Assembly (NCBI GenBank): GCA_038204465.1
Contig: JBBRCX010000031.1
Location: forward strand, 1 to 44,758
Length of the DNA stretch: 44,758 nt
Source: JBBRCX01 sp038204465
GTDB taxonomy: Bacteria; Planctomycetota; Phycisphaerae; Tepidisphaerales; Tepidisphaeraceae
Direction: 5' to 3'
In this document: one piece after another, positions 1 to 7,786 of the stretch
Numbering within the stretch: the stretch's first letter is position 1
How the letters are laid out: every line of letters begins with the position of its first letter
The notes under the pieces: generated by a model
What the model was told of the DNA's origin: nothing
Seen by the model: the letters and a program-made list of their open reading frames with translations, nothing else
Database searches by the model: none
Program-made: the position numbers and the translations under genes

Positions 1-465
1 CCCCTCCCGCTCCGCCAGCGACGCCATCACCTGCAAACTATCCCCCAGAATCATCCGGTTGGACCAATTCGCGTCATGCTGGTAAAACTCCGTCCGCGCA
101 TCCTCGCTCGGCAGCCCATTGAAATCCGCGAACAGGCTATACTGCTGCGCCTCCTCCTTCTTAGCCCCCGCCGCGGCCTGCCGCCGCAGATCGTCAATCA
201 GCACCTTCGGATGCACCTTCTCCTGGATATACAGCGGCGGCGCCGGCACCACTAAGTCCGACCAATCCTGCTCATCCTTCCCGCGCCACACCAGTTGCGG
301 GTCGAGGTCCCGGTTGCGCCGCTCATACGCCACGCGGATCGGAGTCTGCTCATCCTTCCGCATTACCGACTGGTACTCCGCCGTCGGAATATTCTTCCGG
401 TGCGCCTCTTCGTGGATCAGCGTCTCAACCGACTTCTGCACCGGCTCCTTCGTCTTCTTCGCCAT
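1..465 (-). CDS. Type III-like site-specific DNA-methyltransferase, N-terminal part (cut by window edge)
   Basis: The reading frame stays open from an ATG at 465 to the window edge, giving 155 residues of the N-terminus. It begins MAKKTKEPVQ and contains an NRMILGDSLQVMASL segment about 20 residues before the edge. That segment resembles the 'W.NRLI.GDSL.VM.SL' stretch that precedes the catalytic core of adenine-specific methyltransferases partnered with type III-like restriction subunits. The catalytic DPPY-type motif and SAM site would lie beyond the edge and are not visible. The ATG overlaps the TAA stop of the helicase gene by one base (TAATG), so the two are translationally coupled and form one restriction-modification operon. 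Assignment rests on the N-terminal pattern plus the neighbour. Confidence 0.75.
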   Translation of the reverse strand, partial: MAKKTKEPVQKSVETLIHEEAHRKNIPTAEYQSVMRKDEQTPIRVAYERRNRDLDPQLVWRGKDEQDWSDLVVPAPPLYIQEKVHPKVLIDDLRRQAAAGAKKEEAQQYSLFADFNGLPSEDARTEFYQHDANWSNRMILGDSLQVMASLAEREG

Positions 466-3400
466 TACCGCGCCACCTCCGCCGCCAGCACGGAATCGAT
501 CATCTGCTCGAACTCCCCTTCCACCTTGTCCGCAAAGTCCGCCTGAATCTGGTACACGTCCGTGAACTCCGCGAACGCCCAGCGCCCGTGCTTACCCGAG
601 TTATTCACCCCCGGAACCCAGTAAGTCTCCATCGTGGCCTTCTTCTCCTTGGCGTCCTCGCGCCGGTAGCCCTTGATCTCGACGATCAGGTTGAGCAGGT
701 CTTCGTCGCCGTGCCCGTCGTCCACGCGGACGATGAAATCGGGGCGGTACTTGCGCGTGTCAGACCCGTAGCGGTAAGGCACCTCGAAGCCAAGGTTGTG
801 ATTCTTCACATACGCCTTCACGCGCGGGTGCGATTCGGCGACGCGGCAGAACTCCGCCTCCCAGTCGCTGTCGAGCATGATCCAGTTGATGTGGCAGCGG
901 TGGGGCGAAGTCTGCCAGCGTTCCTTCTTGGAGGTGTTGAAGTTGACGTGCAGGGTGGAGCCTTCAGGGTTGTACGGATCCAGCACGGCTTTGATCGGGT
1001 ATTCGCCGACGAGTGCGCGGGTGATGCCGGCGGTGATCCGCTCGCAGGCCATGTCGGCCAGCTCCTGATACATCAGCTGCGCGGGGAACGTGCTGCCCTT
1101 GCAGATCAGGTGCCCGTCCAGCCACTGGCGCGTGATGCGCTTGAGTTGGCCAAACAGGTGGAGCTTCGGCTCCTCGCCCGGGTCGCGCCACTTGGTTTCC
1201 AGGAGCCGTTTGGTCAAGTGGAAGAGCAGCGTCGATTGGCGGACTTCATCGAGGTGCTCGAGGTTGAGGTCGACGCCCTCGCCGATGATGCCTTCGTTGC
1301 GCGTGATGGACGGCCCGACGAGGTCGGGGGTCAGCTCGAGCGTTGAGTCGTCGTTAAAGGTGGCCGAAAGGCGCTCTTCGGGAAGCTCGACACGATAGCC
1401 CTCGACGCGGGGGAAGGTGATCTCCAGGGCGTCGCGGTCCGGCCGGACGGCTTTCACCTGGATGGTTTCACGCGGCGGCTGCGGCGGCGCGATGACGGGC
1501 TTGGCGGTGAAGTCGAACGGAATCCCGAGCACGTCGGCATACTCGACGTTGAAAAGTCCGTCCTCATTCAGGTCGTAAGACTGCCGGCGCAGCGCTCGGC
1601 CGATCACCTGCTCGCAGAGGAGCTGCGTGCCGAACGCGCGGACCCCGAGCACGTGGGTGACGGTATTCGCGTCCCAACCCTCGGTCAGCATGGAGACCGA
1701 GACGACGCAGCGAATCGCCTCGCCGAGCCGGCCGGGCTTGCCGACCGTCTGCATCACTTCGCGGAGCAGGTCCTCGTCGGAAATATTCTCGGCCTCGCGG
1801 CGGTCGCCGGTGCGCTCGATGATTTCGCGACGGAAGCGGTCGATCTCGTCCGACGCCATGCTGCGAAAGTTGTCATCGAGGGCATCACCTGATTCAAGCT
1901 GCTCGCTGTCAATGAGCAGCGTGCGCGGGCGGGCGAGCTGGTTGCCGTGCTCGTCAAAATTGCGGAACAGCTCCAGCCGCCCATTCTCCAGCGTCGTGGA
2001 GCCGTCGCTGTTTTCGCGATTGAAGCCGGAGATAAAGTCGTAGACGAGCTTGGACGCGGACGTGTTATTGCAGACAACAATGAAGCAAGGCGGGACGCCG
2101 ATGCCTTCCTTCTTCCAGAGCTCGAAAGTCTTTTGGTAGTGGCCGTAAAGGGCATCGAGGGCGGTCTGCAACTGTGTCGGCAGGCTGAGCGGATCGAGAC
2201 CGGCCGCTTTGCCGCGACCCTTCTTTGGCATCTTCTTCTTGATGTGCTCCCACAGGTTGCGGAACTTGGGCATCTCGCCATCGGGGATGTTGTCGGCGAT
2301 GGGCACGCGCGGCAGCTTGACGATGCCGCACTCGATGGCGTCCATCAGGGAGAAGTCGCTCATCGTCCAGGGAAACAGTGTCCCTTCTGCGTATCCCGAG
2401 CCACGGAGGAAGAACGGCGTAGCCGAGAGATCGAGGATGCGATTGACGCCGAGCTTCCTGCTCACGGTTTCGAGACCAGAAATCCAGAGTCGCGCGGCCT
2501 TGGTATTCTTCTCAGCCTCTTCGCGATCGTCCCCCGTTAGATCGTCTTCTTCATCATGGTCGGGCTTCTCGCGATAGCAGTGATGCGCTTCGTCATTCAG
2601 GACCACGATGCCCTTCATGCCCATCAGGCCCGGCATGACGCGTTGAAGCATCTGGCCTTCGGTCTCCAGCGTGTTCAGATCCGGGCCGCGACCTTGCAGC
2701 AGGGACCGACCCCCGGACGAGAGCTCCATCGTCTCCCGCAGCTTGAACGAGTGGTAATTGGTGATGACGATCTTTGCCCGATCGAGATCACCGAGCATGT
2801 CGCCGGGGACCAGCTCCCGGCTCTGGTAATAGCTGTCGGGATCATTGGGCTGGAGGACGCGCAGGCGAGCGCGGATGGTCAGACCGGGCGTCACCACGAG
2901 AAAGCCGCGGGTGAATTTCTTGCTTCCGGGGCGCCGGACTGCGTTGATGGTCTGCCAGGCGATGAGCATCGCCATGACGGTCGTCTTGCCGGCGCCGGTG
3001 GCGAGCTTTAGCGCGAGGCGCATCAGTCCCGGATTCGCCTGTTCGTTCGCAGCATCGAGGTGATCGAGGATGGCCCGGGCATCTTTGCCAACCGTGGGTG
3101 CAACCTCTGTCAGCCAGATGGCGGTTTCGACGGCCTCGACCTGGCAGAAGAAGGGCCGCACACCACTGAATTTGTGGTGCCGCCAATGCTGAAGTAGCCG
3201 CGCCGTTTCGGGCGTGACGTGCCAATCGCCGGGGTTGGTTAGTTCCCGCCACTGGTCAACTTTCTGCCGCAGAAGGTTGATGATCGGCGTCGGATCGTAT
3301 TGCTGCTCCGCCGTCGAAAGACCCTTGCCTTCGTCGAAGACGATCTCCTGCTGAGCAGCGGATTGCTTTCGTTTCCTGGGCTTGGGAATTGGGGTGATGA

Positions 3401-3527
3401 ACTCCGCGCGCCGGCGTTTTTCAATGATCCGATTGGTCGGTTGGCCGCTCTCGTCAAGTTCCCAATAGGAAGCCGGATACTCATAGGGTGAGTTGAGGAT
3501 GGGTTGTTGGAAAAACGATTTTTCCAT
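465..3527 (-). CDS. Type III-like restriction endonuclease, DEAD/DEAH helicase plus nuclease (BPTD_3080-like family)
   Basis: A 1020-residue ATP-dependent restriction subunit. From the ATG at 3527, the N-terminus MEKSFFQQPILNSPYEYP is characteristic of the family I know as BPTD_3080-type endonucleases. Helicase motifs are clear: Walker A GAGKT (about residues 178-182), DEAH (about 312-315), a SATPF motif III and a QVIGRALRR motif VI. Near the C-terminus the order RPDF-x(n)-IVEIKGY fits a PD-(D/E)xK nuclease core (D, E and K present). An in-frame TTG at 3551 would add eight residues; I prefer 3527 because family similarity begins there. The protein is expected to act with the methyltransferase encoded immediately downstream. 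No truncation is seen. Confidence 0.88.
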   Translation of the reverse strand: MEKSFFQQPILNSPYEYPASYWELDESGQPTNRIIEKRRRAEFITPIPKPRKRKQSAAQQEIVFDEGKGLSTAEQQYDPTPIINLLRQKVDQWRELTNPGDWHVTPETARLLQHWRHHKFSGVRPFFCQVEAVETAIWLTEVAPTVGKDARAILDHLDAANEQANPGLMRLALKLATGAGKTTVMAMLIAWQTINAVRRPGSKKFTRGFLVVTPGLTIRARLRVLQPNDPDSYYQSRELVPGDMLGDLDRAKIVITNYHSFKLRETMELSSGGRSLLQGRGPDLNTLETEGQMLQRVMPGLMGMKGIVVLNDEAHHCYREKPDHDEEDDLTGDDREEAEKNTKAARLWISGLETVSRKLGVNRILDLSATPFFLRGSGYAEGTLFPWTMSDFSLMDAIECGIVKLPRVPIADNIPDGEMPKFRNLWEHIKKKMPKKGRGKAAGLDPLSLPTQLQTALDALYGHYQKTFELWKKEGIGVPPCFIVVCNNTSASKLVYDFISGFNRENSDGSTTLENGRLELFRNFDEHGNQLARPRTLLIDSEQLESGDALDDNFRSMASDEIDRFRREIIERTGDRREAENISDEDLLREVMQTVGKPGRLGEAIRCVVSVSMLTEGWDANTVTHVLGVRAFGTQLLCEQVIGRALRRQSYDLNEDGLFNVEYADVLGIPFDFTAKPVIAPPQPPRETIQVKAVRPDRDALEITFPRVEGYRVELPEERLSATFNDDSTLELTPDLVGPSITRNEGIIGEGVDLNLEHLDEVRQSTLLFHLTKRLLETKWRDPGEEPKLHLFGQLKRITRQWLDGHLICKGSTFPAQLMYQELADMACERITAGITRALVGEYPIKAVLDPYNPEGSTLHVNFNTSKKERWQTSPHRCHINWIMLDSDWEAEFCRVAESHPRVKAYVKNHNLGFEVPYRYGSDTRKYRPDFIVRVDDGHGDEDLLNLIVEIKGYRREDAKEKKATMETYWVPGVNNSGKHGRWAFAEFTDVYQIQADFADKVEGEFEQMIDSVLAAEVAR

Positions 3528-3765
3528 GTGTGATCTGCCAACCAAGACCACGCAGCCGCGGGTCGATCCGCTGCTTCCGGCTCTGCCATTCCCGCTCGTC
3601 AGCTGGGAGCGTTCCCCGCGGCTACATGCTTCAATCTTAATTCAACCGGCCCGCCCCTCAAAGGCTGGCGGTAACCCCTCACCCCGCAGCCTCCTCCGGC
3701 CCAAGCGCCGACAACCGTCACAGCTGAGAGCCCATCTCCCGGCCCTTGCCCGCGATTCCCCCAAT

Positions 3766-4116
3766 TCACCCCAGCGAAACCCGCAGCACATGGTTCAGCT
3801 GCGGATACGCCCGCAGCATCTTCTGCACGGGCGCCGTACCCACGACGCTCAGCGTCACCCGCCCCGGCTTGGACACGTCCACGAGAAACTTGCGCGCCTC
3901 CGGCTCCGCTCCCAGCTTATCGAGACTCGCCGAAGTCTCGCGCTCAACCAAAAGATCAAATTGAAAGATCGCTCCCCCTGATGTCGCGGCGATTCCTCCT
4001 CACCCCCGCCCGCCCGACTCCTCCATCGCGGCCCGCGCCAGCGCCCGAGCCGCCCAACTCTTCACCTTCCGAGCCCCCTTCTTATCCATCCCCAGCACAT
4101 CGCCGAACACAATCAC
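3766..4116 (-). pseudogene. Small unrecognised ORF downstream of queC, interrupted by one in-frame TGA
   Basis: A GTG at 4116 overlaps the queC stop codon (GTGA) and opens a frame of 38 codons that ends at a TGA at 4000-4002. The same frame then continues to 3766 without another stop. The second half reads like a real protein (segments such as LDKLGAEPEARKFLVDV and RVTLSVVGTAPVQKML). Together the two halves would make about 116 residues. I recognise no family. It could be a gene broken by a nonsense mutation, two tiny genes (the second could start at the TTG at 3951), or chance. I see no convincing hairpin after the TGA that would support selenocysteine. Confidence 0.25.
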
Positions 4117-4826
4117 GCCGCCCCCGCGGCCCCCGATGCATACCGCGCCGGGTCCTTCATCCCGTTCTGCGCGAAGCCCTTGAGCCGAAGCAGGCATGCA
4201 TCGCACGCGCCGCAGGCGAGGCCGTCGGTCGAGGGGTCGTAGCAGGTGCTGGTTTTGGAGAAGTCCACGCCCAGATCCAGGCCGGTTCGGATAATCTCGG
4301 CCTTGCTCATCTGGATGAGCGGCGTGTGGATCGTCAGCCGCTGCTGGCCGCTCACGCCCGCCTTCGTCGCGAGGTTGGCCATGCTCTGATAGGCCTCGAT
4401 GTACTCCGGCCGGCAGTCGGGGTAGCCGCTGTAATCGAGGGCATTCACGCCGATGAAGATGTCCTGCGACCCAAGCGTCTCGGCCCAGGCGAGGGCGAAG
4501 GAGAGGAAGATCGTGTTGCGCGCGGGGACATACGTGATCGGGATGTCGCGCGACATATTCTCAATCGCCCGGCCCTTCGGTACCTCGATCGAACTGTCCG
4601 TCAGGGCGGAACCGCCGAAGGGGCGCAGGTCGATCCGCACGACGACATGTCGAGCGGCCCCCAGCCGCTCCGCGATCTGCTTCGCGCATTCCAGTTCGTG
4701 CGCATGCCGCTGCCCGTAGTTGAAGCTCATCGCGTACGCGTCGAAACCGCGCGACAGTGCGATCGCCAGCGCCGTCGCCGAATCCAGTCCGCCGCTCAGC
4801 AGGACAACCGCTTTCCGCGCAGCCAT
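4113..4826 (-). CDS. queC: 7-cyano-7-deazaguanine synthase QueC
   Basis: Converts 7-carboxy-7-deazaguanine to preQ0 using ATP and ammonia, a step in queuosine biosynthesis in the cytosol. The 237-residue protein has the N-terminal PP-loop SGGLDSAT (residues 11-18). Near the C-terminus a cysteine cluster (CYDPSTDGLACGACDAC) matches the zinc site of the family. Length is normal. The ATG at 4826 is preceded by a strong GGAGGT Shine-Dalgarno about six bases upstream, which fixes the start. It follows the mannosidase gene by 117 bases on the same strand, but its role is unrelated to that operon. No other queuosine gene is in the window. Confidence 0.95.
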   Translation of the reverse strand: MAARKAVVLLSGGLDSATALAIALSRGFDAYAMSFNYGQRHAHELECAKQIAERLGAARHVVVRIDLRPFGGSALTDSSIEVPKGRAIENMSRDIPITYVPARNTIFLSFALAWAETLGSQDIFIGVNALDYSGYPDCRPEYIEAYQSMANLATKAGVSGQQRLTIHTPLIQMSKAEIIRTGLDLGVDFSKTSTCYDPSTDGLACGACDACLLRLKGFAQNGMKDPARYASGAAGAA

Positions 4827-4943
4827 CGCTCACCTCCATGCCTCGAACGGGCGTATCGGCGAGGCGTCAACCGGTTCCAAGCGCCGTCCGAATCGGCAGA
4901 TTTCATCTCGTTCGGTGGACGTGCAAAACATTCCCGGACATGC

Positions 4944-7721
4944 TCAAGACCGCGAATTTACGATGTCCCCGATTCGAAGGGTGATGATCTGCTTAGCGCG
5001 TAACTCCACGGATAATTCTCCGCTGAACTGCTGCGACGGACCCAGCGGCTCGCCGTCCAGGTTCACATATTGAACCGTATGCGACGCCGACGTGGATGGG
5101 AAGCGGCCTTTGACATGAACACGCGACTTGATTTTTTTCGCATATGGGTTGAAAAGCCGGATCTCCAGTCCAGCCGCAAACGGCTTCATGCTGGTCATGA
5201 CGGCGGCACCTGTAAGCCGCAGGAATTCCGCCGCTGCCGGAATCGATTGGCTTGCGCGATAGATCTCCAGGTCTTGGCGGCGCAGTTGAACCGCTCGAAG
5301 TCCGGCGGAGATCTTCTGGCCGAGCTCGCAGAGCCGCGCGCGATCCGGACGGTCTGCAATCGACAGGATGTAATAGCGGAATGTCATCCCGCCGCGGAGC
5401 TGGCCCTCGGGCTCGCCGGTTGTGAATGCTGTCCGGCGGGTCCCCCGGAACAGAGTCAGCGCGATCGGACGGTCTGGCAGATCCCTCACCGCCGTCTCCA
5501 GCAATCCATCGGCGACAATCGCCAAGCCCCGTTGACCGTCAGACACCGCCGTCCAACTCTGTTGCGGCTTCGTTTCGACCTCGATTTCGCGATATTCATG
5601 GTTATCCGAACGAAGCGCGATCTGCCGCTCGACCACGTCGAACTGGCTGTCGGCCAAATACGTTTCAGCATAGGCGCCCGTCGGAAACAGGACGCGCAGC
5701 CGGTGGTCGTCCGCCGCATTTTCGACCCTGGTCTCGACTTCCAGGTAGTCGTTGTCCTCCCGCAGTGTAACCAAGCTGTCGAGTATCAGCTCGGCGAACC
5801 GGTCCGAACGCGTCATCCGGTCGCTTCGGAAGTCCTGCGGCACCGAGAGAACGGTGCGCACCCTGAAACGCGTGAGCATTGGCCCGTCGTGTACGAGCGC
5901 CACCGCCGAGGCGCTCGCGGCGGAGACGAACGTCTGGTCGTTGACGGCAACCCCGTGGTACCAACCGTCGCCGATGTCCGCCGTGTCCTCGAACGTAAGC
6001 AACCGCCTGTAGGTTTGCGCCGTCCGCCTGTCGGTGATCGTCAAAGTCCCGTTGGATTCGACCTGTACCGCGAGGTGTTGGTTCTCCATCGACCTTTCAC
6101 TGGTCGCAAGCCCGGGCGCCGCCGGATGCCGGGTGTAGGTGGCTGCGGCGTTCTTGCTCCTGGCCCCTGCTGCGGCGGCGCGACTCGAGCGCACGATCAG
6201 CGTGGTATACCCGGTCGCCGGAATCGCCAGAGGCAGCGCGACGCGCACCTCGTTAAAGCCCACACCCTCCGGGAACTTGGTTTCGCGGATGCGCGAGCGG
6301 ATGCGGTGGGGCGCCTGCGCCAGTCTCTGGTATGGGAGCTCATCCCCCTGCGCGCCGTAGATTCGAAAAGCGGGTTTGAGTTCGTAGCCGAAGAACTCCA
6401 TAAACCCCGGCCAATCGCCTGGGACTTGCAGGGCCAGCTCGACAATTTCGTCTAACGGGCGCGGCAGCGGGTTGAATACGGTCACCCTGAATTCATCATC
6501 GCTGAGTTCTCCCTCGACGCTGGCGGCGAGCCGGTACGTCGCCTCTTTAGTGACCTTGTCAGCGATGAGCCGGCATTGGTCGAATCGGTGCGCCATGTCG
6601 CGGTGCACCTGATCGACGCTGCAGCCGCCGATCGAGTCGTGCGCGTGATTCTCCAGTAGCGAGCGCCACGCCAAGTCCAGAAAGCCCGGGGGCGGCTCGA
6701 AGCCTATCGCCTCGCGCGCGACGGCGGAGAAAGGCTCGGCCCAGTGGCAAAGCAGCGTCTCACAGGCGCGGTTTGCCTGCTTTATCCAGACCCGGCTCGA
6801 GAGGACGCCGGGGATGACCCATTGCTCGTCGCCGTCGAGGGACCTGGGCACGGTCATGCGGGATCGCCCGGGCTCCCGGAGTTCGCCCTCAACGCGGGTT
6901 TTGATGCCGCTCCGATTGACGATCAGCTCACGTGCGTATTCGTCAAGGCTCGTGTGGACGATTTCGCACTCGGGAGTGTCCTTCTTCAGCTGCTCGAGCA
7001 CCTGTCGGTATGCCGGCTCGTCCCATTCCTGGTGGTCGCAGGTATCGATGATCAACACCGGATCGACGTCGGTGGCGACCAGTTCATTGCGGAGATAAGC
7101 GTCCCAGTCCTTTGCGAACCGTTCGGGCTCGAGCTGGTAGTTGAAATCGTTGGCGCCTCGGACGAACGAGGCATACGTGCCATAGCCAATGGGACCGAAC
7201 CGATAACAGGGGATTTCCGTACCGTCGGCCCCGACCCATAGGAAGGTCCGCGTGTCGGTGAGATTCACGCCGCGCCAAATGAAGCCCGCGCCCATACCGA
7301 AGCCGGCGAAGATCTGCGGCATCTGGCTGTTGTGGCCAAACATGTCGCAGACGAACCCCGCGTCGGATGGCTTGGCGCCCATCGCGCGGACCACCTCACG
7401 ACCCATTCTCAGATTGCGAACGAGCGACTCCCCTGAGACGGCGAACTCGTCCGGCATGGTGTACCACGGGCCGGCGACGATTCTGCCGTTCTGCAACAAC
7501 CGCTCGAGCTCCTCGCGTCGTTCGGGCCGGATTGTGAGGTAATCTTCCAGCAGGACTGATTGCCCGTCGCTCACAAACGGGCCTTGGAGCCGTCCGTCAG
7601 AAAGACCGGCAAGGATGCGGTCGAACAGGCGCACCATGTCGTACCGGAGTTCCTGAAAGGATTCCCGCCACTCCCGATCCCAGTGAGTAGCCAGCACAAA
7701 GTGAACTCGGCGCTTCTTCAT
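4944..7721 (-). CDS. Glycoside hydrolase family 38-like alpha-mannosidase
   Basis: A 925-residue retaining alpha-mannosidase-like enzyme. From the ATG at 7721 the N-terminus has the GH38 metal motif HWDREW (His13, Asp15). CDMFGHN follows (Asp126, position of the catalytic nucleophile), and further on a HAHDSIGG segment that fits the other metal ligands. The long C-terminal half is the beta-rich domain typical of GH38. No signal peptide is visible, so it probably acts on imported oligosaccharides in the cytosol. The frame extends upstream to 8120, but that part is low-complexity shadow of the neighbouring gene; an AAGGATC ribosome-binding site lies upstream of 7721. It is the last gene of the DeoR-headed run, 65 bases after its neighbour. 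Exact sugar specificity is not readable. Confidence 0.9.
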   Translation of the reverse strand: MKKRRVHFVLATHWDREWRESFQELRYDMVRLFDRILAGLSDGRLQGPFVSDGQSVLLEDYLTIRPERREELERLLQNGRIVAGPWYTMPDEFAVSGESLVRNLRMGREVVRAMGAKPSDAGFVCDMFGHNSQMPQIFAGFGMGAGFIWRGVNLTDTRTFLWVGADGTEIPCYRFGPIGYGTYASFVRGANDFNYQLEPERFAKDWDAYLRNELVATDVDPVLIIDTCDHQEWDEPAYRQVLEQLKKDTPECEIVHTSLDEYARELIVNRSGIKTRVEGELREPGRSRMTVPRSLDGDEQWVIPGVLSSRVWIKQANRACETLLCHWAEPFSAVAREAIGFEPPPGFLDLAWRSLLENHAHDSIGGCSVDQVHRDMAHRFDQCRLIADKVTKEATYRLAASVEGELSDDEFRVTVFNPLPRPLDEIVELALQVPGDWPGFMEFFGYELKPAFRIYGAQGDELPYQRLAQAPHRIRSRIRETKFPEGVGFNEVRVALPLAIPATGYTTLIVRSSRAAAAGARSKNAAATYTRHPAAPGLATSERSMENQHLAVQVESNGTLTITDRRTAQTYRRLLTFEDTADIGDGWYHGVAVNDQTFVSAASASAVALVHDGPMLTRFRVRTVLSVPQDFRSDRMTRSDRFAELILDSLVTLREDNDYLEVETRVENAADDHRLRVLFPTGAYAETYLADSQFDVVERQIALRSDNHEYREIEVETKPQQSWTAVSDGQRGLAIVADGLLETAVRDLPDRPIALTLFRGTRRTAFTTGEPEGQLRGGMTFRYYILSIADRPDRARLCELGQKISAGLRAVQLRRQDLEIYRASQSIPAAAEFLRLTGAAVMTSMKPFAAGLEIRLFNPYAKKIKSRVHVKGRFPSTSASHTVQYVNLDGEPLGPSQQFSGELSVELRAKQIITLRIGDIVNSRS

Positions 7722-7786
7722 GAACGGATCCTTCGACGGCTCTTGTTGTCGCTCAGACAATCTTCGTGAGGCGCCTCCTCGAAAGT

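Noticed and set aside
4000..4002. TGA read as selenocysteine in the ORF after queC
   Set aside because: No convincing bacterial SECIS-like hairpin directly after the codon and no known selenoprotein family match.
5070..6455. Long plus-strand open frame of 461 codons
   Set aside because: Lies entirely antisense to the GH38 gene; Arg-rich composition typical of shadow frames in high-GC DNA.
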